Assembly: GCF_029227915.1 (NCBI RefSeq)
Contig: NC_079885.1
Span: 7,566,001 to 7,630,000 of the forward strand
DNA: 64,000 nucleotides
Direction of reading: 5' to 3'
From: Hydractinia symbiolongicarpus
Taxonomy: Eukaryota; Cnidaria; Hydrozoa; Anthoathecata; Hydractiniidae
The notes below the pieces were generated by a model, which was not told where the DNA came from, did no database searches, and was given only the letters and a program-made list of their open reading frames with translations. The first letter of the stretch is position 1; each line of letters opens with the position of its first letter. Of this stretch, positions 38,682 to 49,600 are shown piece after piece. A program made the position numbers and the translations under genes.

Positions 38682-40990
38682 TCTATATAATAATACACTA
38701 AGTGTGTCCGTCTGTCTGTCAGGCAAAGTTTATATCGTCATTTTCCTTTGATGTTACCGAAATTCTCTTTGAAGTCCATTTTGTTACCAGGTTTACTTTG
38801 TTTACATCACGTGATGAAAACGACTCAAATTGAGTTGCTAAAATAAATTTAACGGCTAACTTTCGAACAATGGTGTCCTCTCGCCACCAATAAAAAACCA
38901 CAAAAGAACGATCTTGAAAAAAGTAAAATAAGTGGTTCAAAAAAGCATATTAAAGAAGAAAAAAGTCCAAGTAAAGAAGTAGAAAAGTGAAGTTGGAAGT
39001 GAAAGTGGAGCTATGTGGAGTTAGAAGTACAATAAATTTATAAGTAGAAAATAAAGGTCACCAAGAAAAGCACAAAAGAACGATCCGTTTACGTTGAAAA
39101 AAGGGAAAAAGTGGTTTAAAAAAGCATAGCAAAGAAAAGAGACCAAGTGAAGAAGTAGAAAAGTGAAGTGAGAAGTGGAGGTAGATGTAAAGTAAAGTTA
39201 GAAGTAGAAAACAAAGGCTAAGGTTTAAAGTGGATTTGAAATCAAAAAAAGTAAGAACTTTGATATTTTTAGACGTTTGGTTTTTATGCTGGTGGAGCAA
39301 GCAGACTCGCATTTCCCAGGAAAAGCCACAGTTCTATATTTTATCGCGTATGTAGCCATATTTGTTTACGTTTTGTTGCATACTTCATGTGCTCTGGCGC
39401 GTAACTAATGTATTGTCCTAAAATTCAAAATGCTACATAAAACTGTTGCCTGACTAAAAAACGAAAAACTTTGGTTTGTTGAACTGTAATGTTATTATTT
39501 TAAATTACTATTGCTTCTCTTTATATGTGTTTTACTAAGCATAAATAGCTAGCTTTAGTTTTAGCTAAGTGTTCCCAGTTTAATTATATTTAACTGGATG
39601 TCTTGGCTACTGTTAGCTAGCTAATGTTAGCCTCCAAGTCCACCTCCCCCTCCCATGGCTAGCTCTAACCTATGACTTCTGTTGTTATTTCTCTTTTTAA
39701 TTATCTGTAGCTAACTACTATAGTTTCCAAATTTCCCTTCTTTCATAAGAACCAATTATACTGTAACAAGCTAGCTAGCTACCTACAAAATCTTCCAAAG
39801 ACTTGAACTTTCGCTGGATAGTAAGAAGTATTTTTACGCCCATGGAGTATAGATGAATTCCGTTGTTTAAATTATCAGTGGTAAGCTCTTTCGGCTTTGG
39901 CATTCGCGTGGCAGGGAAAAAGATTGCGGTGCTAGGTGAAGCAAAGAAATTATCAGTTCATTTCTTCAAACAAAGGCATTCTTAGGCCGTCATCAAAAAT
40001 ATGTTGTGTTCGCGTCCTCTGACCGACTCACTTTTGGTAATAAAAAACCCGAGTCGGTAAGTCGGAAAAAGACCGGGAAAGAGACCGACATATTTTTAAA
40101 GAAATCCACAGTAAAAGAACTTTCTTCACTAAATCATAGCATCTTTTTTCATTCCATGCAAAAGCCAGAGCCAAGGAGCTTACCGCTAAAAAGTAAACAA
40201 ATGACGTCATGCTGGAATTCATTTATAATTTTTTTCACCTTACCTGTGCACTTTACAAAGGGGACCACATGCAATATGACAAGTGGAACGAATTTTATAG
40301 AATTTGAAGTGTGTGTTAAGTTATTTATATATTATTGTTTTGTTTCTGATTTTGTAATCTAATGGGTGATGACTGTATGTACTGAAATGAGTGATTTTTC
40401 TAAAATTTGATGTGTTTCATAACCTTTTTATGGAAGATTGATGGGTAAGGGGAATATACTACAATGTGAATGAAATAATTTTGTTTTACATTTTGTGTAA
40501 ACTTTTGTTTACGAACCGTGTACAATATTTCCAAAATAATGATCTTTTTAAATTCAAGTTTATTTCTTGCTTATTGATTTTTTAACATTTAGGTTCAGAA
40601 TTGTTGGTAAAGAACAGTACGGATCATCATACTAAAAAAGAAATTTTTTTGTCCTCTTACTTGGTTGATTTTTATATTTTGTGTACATACTGTGGGAGAG
40701 AATGGTATGCAACTGACTGATTTTTGTAGATTTACATTTATTGTTTTCTAAACTATGGCTTTTTCATATTTTTGTATAAGCTTTTAAGGGGAAGACAATA
40801 TTTAAAATGCGTAAAAAACTTATTTTTGTTAATTTGTGCTAACTCTTGCAGGCCAACTTTTTGACATTTCAGAATAAAATACCGAATTTTGTGTTCTGAC
40901 ATGTCTCTGCTGACGTCATCAAAATTTAAATGACGTTGTTTTTCTCTGTTATCCTGCCCAAGTGGATCAAGCCCAAGTCTTATCGACTAG
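38682..40990 (+). mobile_element. Helitron-like non-autonomous element, 2.3 kb (first of a head-to-tail pair)
   Basis: Begins A|TCTATATAATAATACAC and shares its first 90 bases or so with the next element (GTCTG runs, then ATCGTCATTTTCCTTTGA). Ends TATCGACTAG at 40990, directly joined to the TCTC of the next element. TC start, CTAG end and an A flank are Helitron traits. No Rep/helicase coding sequence is visible. It contains a purine-rich tandem duplication. Confidence 0.55.
38890..39230. repeat. Purine-rich tandem duplication of about 170 bases
   Basis: Two copies, about 38887-39055 and 39056-39230, share segments such as ACAAAAGAACGATC, GAAAAAAG and AGAAGTAGAAAAGTGAAGT. It lies inside the 2.3-kb Helitron-like element. 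Confidence 0.6.
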
Positions 40991-41711
40991 TCTCTTATAA
41001 TAATACAGAGACTGTGTCTGTTTGCAACAGGCAAAGTGGATATCGTCATTTTCCTTTGACGTCGCCGAAAAACTTATGTTTAATATGCTAAATTTTCTGA
41101 CTCTACGGCGCGACGTCAATAACACTACTTTAACGTCAATCTGCTATATTATATTAATGAAGCCATTACAGTGCACCTAAAACTTAGAGGCCAAATAACT
41201 TGGAAACTCAATGATTTTTTACCGCGTAGGTAACTAGGGATCACCTAGGATCAATTTGGGTAATTTTCCAAAACTTGGTTACCCAATCCGCTTCGGAATC
41301 GACGAGCTGATGACGTCATCAAAAAACCTTCAAACCCCAATATCTCTGCAACCTTTTGTCAAAAGTACATGATCCTATACATTTTTTTGATCATCGTTTC
41401 AAGGTCTATACGATGAAGGTAACAGGGATATAATTTTCTGAAAAAAATTTTTCGCGTTTTAACGGGTCATTGCTGACGTCAACAAAATTTTTAAACCCTT
41501 TTATGTCCTTAGTCGTTCGTAGAAAAGATATGATCCTATACATTATTTTGATCAGCGTTTCAACCTCTACAAGTTACAGACAACGAATAAACTAAATTTC
41601 GCCAATTTTTTTTGGATTTGCAATGCTGACGTCAGTAAAACGTCTCAAACAACCAACTTTTTTAATGTCCTATTGCCTAATTGGATTTTTCCACGGGTCT
41701 TTATCGACTAG
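40991..41711 (+). mobile_element. Helitron-like non-autonomous element, 0.7 kb (second of the pair)
   Basis: Begins TCTCTTATAATAATACAG immediately after the CTAG of its neighbour and ends TTTTTCCACGGG...CGACTAG with T following at 41712. Inside, a diverged unit of about 180 bases repeats (GCTGACGTCA, then a phrase like GATCCTATACATT near 41370 and 41550). Non-coding. Confidence 0.55.
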
Positions 41712-41974
41712 TTATGAATAAAGGAAGCTCGCGCATTCGAATTTGCAATGGAATGTCTTCATGAGATACTTTTAAAGTGTGCGCAAATGCGTCAAACTTT
41801 TCATCAAACTCCATAAAACTAGCGAGTTTGATGAAAGTTTTGATGCATTTGAGTCGAACCATCAAACACGATTTTTTCGAAAAAATGAGATAAGAAGAAA
41901 AAAATTGAGTTTGATGAAGTTTTATGAAGTTTTATCGCGTTCAAACTTTTCAGAAAGTGAAACAGAGATCAAAA

Positions 41975-42301
41975 ATGGCGATTAGATTGCCAAAAAAAAA
42001 AGAGAAGAAGAAAACGGCTGCTAAAAACAAAAAAGAACTAAAGTTAAAAGTTGATAATAAAGCCAAGGCTGCCAAAGATTGGACAGATGAAGAAACTTCT
42101 GAACTCATCGAATTGCTTGAAGTCAACCCTTGTTTGTGGGATATTTTCCCTAAGAATTACACAAATCGTGATTCAATGGGATTAGCATACTCAGAAATGG
42201 CAATGTCTTTGAATACCACCGTCGATTCAGTAAAGACAAAGATAAACAGTCTGATAACACAGTTGGGAAAAGAGCTTTCTAAGGAAGGAAGCACAAGTTG
42301 A
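41975..42301 (+). CDS. Harbinger accessory protein, Myb/SANT or MADF-like, truncated at the C-terminus
   Basis: 108-codon ORF starting MAIRLPKKKEKKK, a basic nuclear-localisation stretch, followed by a trihelix/MADF-type DNA-binding domain (WTDEETSELIELLEVNPCLW, KINSLITQLGKELSK). In Harbinger elements this partner protein brings the transposase into the nucleus and onto the ends. The ORF stops shortly after the helix region, where related proteins continue, because of the internal deletion. The start at 41975 precedes the basic stretch; an in-frame ATG lies upstream at 41924. Confidence 0.7.
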   Translation: MAIRLPKKKEKKKTAAKNKKELKLKVDNKAKAAKDWTDEETSELIELLEVNPCLWDIFPKNYTNRDSMGLAYSEMAMSLNTTVDSVKTKINSLITQLGKELSKEGSTS

Positions 42302-42309
42302 TGAAATCC

Positions 42310-43099
42310 TATTGAGGAGACGGCTTCAGCATAAACTGTTTCAAAGCAAAGGCGTCATCTCCAAGAAAAATATAAGGGGCTTCTTCACCATTAGGCAATT
42401 TCGCGTCCTTTGGAAAAGTATGCCTTGAAGTAGGGACATTTTGTTCCATACACCTGAATCATTTACCCTTCCATTAGATCCAACATCGGCATATAAACAT
42501 TCATATTCAGGACCTGCAATTGCCACTAAAATAATGGAATGATGATGTTTATAGTAAAATGAACCACCATTTTTGGATTTTTGCTTCCCGTCTATTGCTC
42601 CTAAAGCGTGCGGAATATTCTATCTTTCTTCAAATTTTTGAGAAATTTGTAACCACTCCTCGTCAGAAGATGGAACTTTGATGAATTCGGTCGCTATTGT
42701 TTCTACTATTGCTTTATAACATCCTTTGACAATAAATGACACATCGTTTAATGATATGCGGAACTGGAAACTTAGAGATTTAAAAGCTTCCCCGATAGCT
42801 AAAAACCGTAAAGCTAATGCTAGCTTTTCATCAGCATTCACGGGTTTGGTTCCACCAACTCTCTCCTTAGGCGAAAGTAAATCCGAAATTTTGGTTAATA
42901 TAAACTCAAAATCAACAATATCCATTCGGAACATTTCTCGGAATCCAAATCGATCTTCGATTTTTAGTTCCTTTACAATGTTATTTCCCTTTTCATCTCT
43001 TCGTTTTATCCAGCTGCGTGTTTTTCCTCGATGTGGCTTTTCATCATTAGAATCAATAAGCTCACTCAATACCAGAAGTTTCGCCAGACCAGCCGCCAT
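42310..43099 (-). pseudogene. Harbinger (HARBI1-like) DDE transposase, one nonsense codon, one frameshift, C-terminus lost
   Basis: Starts MAAGLAKLL at 43099. The N-terminal helix-turn-helix region (EKLALALRFLAIGEAFKSLS) and the linker IKVPSSDEEWLQISQKFEE are intact. A TAG at 42622-42620 replaces the usual Trp codon (TGG) before NIPHALGAIDGK, which has the first catalytic Asp. YADVGSNGRVNDSGVW follows with the second Asp. A frameshift near 42420 separates this from FLGDDAFALKQFMLKP. The final catalytic Glu region is missing. Confidence 0.85.
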
Positions 43100-43536
43100 T
43101 TTAAAATGTTGTAAATGAATAGACCTTAAATCATTTCGAATGTTTTGATAAAACGTTTTTTGACGAGTTAACGCAAATGGAAAATTCGATTTCATCAAAC
43201 ATTTGCAGTTTGATAAAATTTTCATCAAACAGTTTGATGAGCTGTTTGATGAACAGTTTGACGCATTTGCGCCCGTCTTTACTGGGAAAGTTAGTTTTTA
43301 CTGGGAAAAAAGTAATTTACCATTCATAAAAGAGTGATTTCAAGGGAGTAATAATTTCCGTGTTGGAGTAATAATTTCCTGGGAAATTATCACTCCAGGT
43401 ACGGGGGGAGTAATTTTTTTCGGGGAGTAATTTTTTACAGTTATACTGGCTCCACACTTTTTTGCCAAGAATTGATGTTTTTTTTAAGGTTATTATGTGT
43501 TTCAATCAATTATTAATTGATCAATATATATATACA

Positions 43537-43687
43537 CTAGTCGTTAGCCCGTGGAAAATCCACGGGTTTGCCCGTCCTTTTCAACCGCATTTTTTTAATC
43601 GCATTGCGTGCTTCTCAATATTGCGCAGCTAAGCTACCATTTTGCGTGACAGACAGACAGACGTATACGGGTATTATAATATAGAGA
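43537..43687 (-). mobile_element. Short Helitron-like element, first subfamily, head-to-tail with its neighbour
   Basis: Reverse complement starts TCTCTATATTATAATACCCG (43687), contains GTATACGTCTGTC and CACGCAAAATGGTAGC, and ends GTGGATTTTCCAC, GGGCTAACGACTAG (43537) before T. Confidence 0.65.
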
Positions 43688-43811
43688 CTAGCCGTAAACC
43701 CGTGGAAAAATCCACAGGGTCGCCCGTCCTTTATATATCGCATTTCGTGTTTCTGTATCAGGACGCGGTTTCCGCGGACAGACAGACAAAATACGGCTAT
43801 TATTAAAGAGA
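43688..43811 (-). mobile_element. Short Helitron-like element, second subfamily
   Basis: Reverse complement starts A|TCTCTTTAATAATAGCCG (43811), has TTTTGTCTGTCTGTCCGCGG, and ends GTGGATTTTTCCAC, GGGTTTACGGCTAG at 43688, touching the previous element without a gap. Confidence 0.65.
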
Positions 43812-46467
43812 TATATATGCTCTGTATGAGATCAGCAATGTTTCCAGCTCGTTTCAACTCCATCTCGATTCTCAATTTCCAAAAAGATAGGACTGACAAA
43901 CTAGACTTGATCTAAATTGCCAACGCATTTGTTCAATTGCACGACAACAGAAGGGAGTATTCTGAAAATTTACAAAGGAGGACTGGTAGTTGTAATATAC
44001 TATAACCTTTCTCTGCATTATCTTTATTTTGCTTTGATGTTACTATTGCTTATTTTAAAAAATTTATCTTACATAAAATATGGCGTTTCTATATATAATC
44101 TCCTGCGTTTTGTGAAGACTTCCGAGCGCAAAATTCTTTAAGTATGTTTTAACCAATCTAGGGGGCCAAAAGTATGAAAATTTTCTTAGCCCGTCTGCCC
44201 CAACCATGGACGGGTATCCTTTAATACTGAATAATTTAGCCTCTCCACTTTAAAAATTGCTCCTCCGGGCCTGTCTTTTCGTATATCTGACGGCGAAACA
44301 AAAGGGACATAAGTGCAGCGACGGTGAGTCAAAAAGGCCCTGGGAACGAGGTGTTGACAAGCTCTGGTACAAAGCAGAAAAGGGTGGGCGGGTTGTCAAA
44401 ACTTTTTGCATGCTTTTTATCTCATTGACCATTCTTAAACACTGTGGAGAGGTTTTTTTGAAAAGAAAATAAAGCACATGGTTTTATTACACAAGCTTTT
44501 ATCATCCACGGGTGAGATCATTATGCAGAACAAGAAAAAAAACTGGCTGAACGAGTTGCTGAAAAAAAAGGATGGCATATATATAACATATAGATAACAT
44601 AATTATATTTTATAAATATTTTATACAAACGTTTACATGCAAATTTTCCAGTTAAAACACAAGAAGTTCCAGGATAAGCAAATAAGGAAGGATATTGATA
44701 ATTTCTTGCACTAAAATGAATGCAGACAATAGCTGGTAGCTAGCTTAATAGACTATAGGGTTTAAATTCTTGCGGTTGGAATGTTCTCCTTCGATGCTCT
44801 CCGTTAGAGTACAAAGTGGACTTTTCACGGCCAAACCTTAAATCTTAAAACAAAATTTACAAGCAAAACGGCGTTAGGATGTCGCGAAATGGAAAAAGTT
44901 AAGCAGTATCTAAAACATAAAAAAAATTTGACTAAAAAAAAAATTGTATTTATGAAGGTTTCACCACGAAAACATTATGATTACGGCATTTGTACACCAT
45001 TTCATAATGGCTGCTTAATCCGAATACTGGTCCGTGATTGGTTCAACCAGTATTATGACGCGAACCCGACCGCAAGAATAGCTATATAAAAACTTGTTTG
45101 GTTTAACTTAATGAAAAATGGAAAAGTTCTCCTGCATAATGTCTTTACATTTTAACTAACTATAAGGAACTTTGCAAACATAACTAACCATAGTAAAAAA
45201 AAAAATCTTAGATTATAAAGATATTTAAAGCTTTCGTCTTTCATTCAGTTGCATTAACAAATTAATATGAAACATTCTATTAATCCAGTGTGCTGCCGCC
45301 GCGACACAAATCCGTACGTGTGGTCGGCTAAAGTATTGTGTAGGCATATAATTTTTATAGTTGTACAAGTTTAGGATTTGTTACGCACATGTTACGTATA
45401 TGCAAGGCGGAAGGTTTTGAAATTTACAAACGACTTGTAATATTTCTACTCTAAGCATCCTGATAATACATTTGTTCACGCAAACATTTGTTCCGTGAAT
45501 TATCAAGTTCTATACTACTTCATAACCATATATATATACATATCATTTGTGCGTACAAGAACCTGAATACTATCTAACGACGTATTTTCTTCGGTAATTT
45601 TAGAATACGCCATATGCATAGCGTTTAAAATCTGCCAATTATATCTTGTAGGACGGCGGCATTACGGAACGCCTGCATCTACGTCGGGACAAATCTAGGT
45701 CATGAATTCAGAAAAAGTAAATATAGGACAGATGAATGTGTGGTTCGGAAAATAATGTTGAATGAAAATGGGTGTTGTACAAATGGCATGTTTGGCGGCA
45801 GACATCAGTATAAAACAAAGATGGGAAGTTATTTGCTTAGCATGGAGCGTGTTTTTCAAAGTAGAGGGAAAATTTCGCGTGTGCATTGCGCATAATAATG
45901 GGACATGTGTGTATCTATCTAAATTTCAAATTTTTTTGCAAATCACAAATTTTGCACTGTGAAAGATGAATTCTTTTCCGCAATACCTTTTTGCTTTCTT
46001 CGCTGTTTTGGGGAAAGAAACATTCTGGTCTGCAGAATACACATTTAATACTTATTTTACATTGCTCTCTGATTCGTAGTTTCAAAAACACCAAGAAAAA
46101 AAAAACGGAACATTTTTTTCTGCCTTAATGATAGTGCTGACTTGACAAAGTCCTTTTTTTATTTTAAGGACGAAGAACAGAAAGATACTTTCATTTTAAC
46201 TATTATTCATCATTGCAAGATATATAAATATTTTACAGTAATTTTTACAGTAATTCAGATAAAAAAAATTTTCAGTTACTTAAAACGTGCAATTTTTTTT
46301 TTCATGTGCATCGACTTCTTTTTATACGCCCACCTTTTGTGCCACGTTAACATCATAGAAAAAAGGTCAGTAAATTGGACCAAAAAACAACCAATAAAAA
46401 CAAAATTAATTGTACACAATTTAAAACTTTAGCATGTTGGTTAAACATTATGTTTTTAGATAGCTAC
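43812..46467. other. Gene-free DNA downstream of the receptor gene
   Basis: A possible repeat fragment at about 44250-44470 (CTGGGAACGAGG) is the only structure noted. Confidence 0.45.
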
Positions 46468-46473
46468 TTTATT
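46468..46473 (-). terminator. Polyadenylation signal for the receptor gene
   Basis: AATAAA on the minus strand, about 170 bases past the stop at 46640. Confidence 0.4.
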
Positions 46474-46639
46474 TTCAAACTAAGACCGTATTACTTCCGT
46501 ATTCAGCGAAACAACAATATTTAAAAAAAAAATTCACACAATTATGCCAAAAAACAATCTTAAATCTGCCAGACAAAACAATCCCCTACTCAATAGCTTC
46601 CAGTAAGTAATAATATATACATGATCATGAAATTCAGTT

Positions 46640-49600
46640 TTAAAGGCTTGTGATTTGATACAGTCTACGTCTTCTTCTTCTCCCGTTATATTCGACTAAC
46701 TGTGGTACGTTCCCTCTTTTTACATGTATACTATAATTTCTTTTCAAGTCGTTTAGTTGAACCCTTTCACTTGAGTGTTTCGCGTCGTACGAATTAACCA
46801 ATTCTTTGAAGCTCGTTTTAAACTCTTTAAATATGTCCTGGACGTTAACTAGGTCATCGTGAAGAATTTCCATATCGTCTACAAAAAAGTGACTATTACA
46901 AAGCAGGAGCTAATTCCGAAACTAATAGGGTTTAAAGACTACACAGCCTGTATGACTTAACTGACTGGTCCTCAAAAAGTAATAAAAAATGGAATATTAA
47001 AAGAAAGGAATCAGTTGCCTGGGTACAATTCATTTTTTGCATTTATTGCAATCTTTAATTTGTCCTTTATTTTTAAATCTCATATAAAATTTCAATCTGC
47101 TCTCTCACACAAATATAATACTATAGCTATATATTTAATACTATATATAATACTATATATACCAATACTAAATCCAGGAAAAACAATGCCAAACACCTAT
47201 TTGTCAAGAATTTGTCTTAAAACGATATGGTATAATGGACACAAAGTTGCTTCCAAGACTATTAGATTTTTTTACAAAAAACTTTTTTCGTTCTTGAGAT
47301 ATTTGTTGTACTGTAGACTGTAGACTTTTCAGTATGCTATTTTGGCATTTGCAAAGTTTGAAAGTTTTACAATGATCCTTAATTACAGAGCCATTATCTA
47401 ATATCACAAATTTTCAAGCATTTATATGTTAAGAACTAAGAAAATACTTTAAAAAAATCCAAACTACGTTATATATGTTTTTGTTAAAAAATGCTATTAC
47501 TAGTTTTAAGAAGGTAATTAATACCTCTAACAAGATTTTAAAATTCATTGTTGTTGCTTCGGCTGGCTTGTGTGCAATAAAAAAATGTCAGAATATAATT
47601 ATCATTTTTCGTGTTATGGTTTCGTTGAAAACACTACTTCTACACGAACCCCTTGATGTTCAAAACTTACCTTGCGGTTGAATCTTTTTAAATGGTCGTC
47701 TGGAGATGAAGAAGAACCAGATGAAGCAACCAATGCAAGCCATAACCAAGTACATGATAATAAGATACAACACAGCTGACGTTGATTCTTCGGGTGTCAA
47801 TAGTAATTCCTCGACTTCCAGAACTTCAGGCTGAAAAAAGATGATACACCTATGCCATTTTGTTTATTAAAAGGGCTACAAAACGATACAATAAGCTTAC
47901 TCCCCCACATTTCGAAGAATGGCGTGTAATAAACGGACCACTCAAAAGGTTAAGATAATTATACACACTTTAGAACCACATAGACGTCTAGACAACTTGT
48001 TTAAGAGAAAAGTCTTCTTATTGGCGGTAAAATAAGCTATGATCTGTAAAATAAATTAAATATCAGTAAATCGAAACTTTGTTTTTGATGAAGGAACCTC
48101 TGTTCACGAGGAAATGTTTTTGTTAAAAAATGATGATACTAGCTTTAAGAAGGTAGTTAATACCTCTAACAAGATTTAATGTTTATTGTTGTTGCTTTGA
48201 CTGGCTTTGTGAAAAAACACATATAGCTAGGTAGTTCAAAAAGTTCGAAGTTTATTTTATTATAAAAATATGAATAAAAAGCAAAGTAAGTAGTGTTTAT
48301 ATCGAATAAATTATGGATATGGATTAGGATATGCAGGGAACTTTTCTGTCATTTCCAGTTATCTTTATATGCCCGAGATGATATTCAAGAAGATTTAAGT
48401 TGTTGTTTTTGTCCTTAGTGATCATAAACCTTTTCACCGCCATTAGCTAGATTCGTGTAAGTCACTAAAATCGAAATCCAAAAGCCATTTTGTATTCCCT
48501 TTTTAATAACTTAGGAAAGAGAATGCGCAAACACATGGGAGAAAATAAAGAAATTACTTGGAGAATTCCAATTTTCTTTTCAACAAACAGCGAAATACGA
48601 GCTTGATTAGAAGACACGTAGCTTCTCATGTCATCTTCAAGCCTTTTAAATTCACCAGACAACACCACTCCATATCCACTTTGAAGATCAAGAATTTTGT
48701 AAATCTTCAAATTCCTTTCTTTCAGTGCAGCATTATACCCTTTAGTCGCGAACGCATCAACTATACCCAACTCGACATTGCCATTGGAGACAGCGTCCAT
48801 AACTTGAGTGATTGTTGTATAATTTGATTGCGAATCAACAATTGCATTTCGTAAAATGGACATTCTTTGCTCAAACGAATTATTGATGGCGGCAACCTTT
48901 TGGAAAAAATGGAAAATAAAAATAACAAGAAATTCTGATCAATTACCAATCCACTACCATACCAAAGCTAAATAACAAACAACGCGGATAGGTAAATGTT
49001 AATGGTATAACGTATGCGAAACATACCTTTGTACCATACAGTTTATATTCTTTATCTAACGAGCTCACACTCATCCCAGTCGAAACAGTGCCACCAAAAA
49101 TACTCACAATAGCTAAGCCAACCAGAATCCAAACAATCATAAAAGCTTTGGAAACATTTGCAGCTGGGACGTAATCCCCGTATCTGGAAAAACAAATGAC
49201 ATCAATATCGGTATTCTGTTTCTCTGTTAAAAATGGTTGCTTATTTCCGCATTTTTAGGAAGCAAAGAGTTATTAAACTAGAAAGAACATTTTAATCGCA
49301 CCTATAGTTATAGCAAAACCCCCGGCAGCTAAATTTTATTACTTCGTGCTAACAGGTGAGCATGGGTGCATGAAATAGCAATGCAGGAGATATGTACGAC
49401 AGAAAAATAAAGACCAGCGAACCCGTAGATTCTGTCACGGGCTAACGACTAGTCTTTTATATTAATATTAATATTTGAATTTGTGTGTTGATAATGGCCG
49501 AGTGCAACTTTGTGCAACGCAAATAGTCTATGAAAATTAAATGCTTTGGTTCCTAATAACTGTTTGTAATTCTAATATATAACATTTTAAAATGTAAAAA

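Larger units (their letters stand above)
41775..43278. mobile_element. PIF/Harbinger transposon, 1.5 kb, internally deleted
   Basis: Flanked by TTA on both sides (41772-41774 and 43279-43281), the classical 3-bp Harbinger target duplication. Termini share GCGCAAATGCGTCAAAC in inverted orientation, followed by ATCAAAC-rich subterminal repeats. Inside are two convergent genes, a Myb/MADF-like ORF (plus) and a DDE transposase (minus), which meet at about 42305. Both lose their C-terminal part there, pointing to an internal deletion. Confidence 0.85.
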
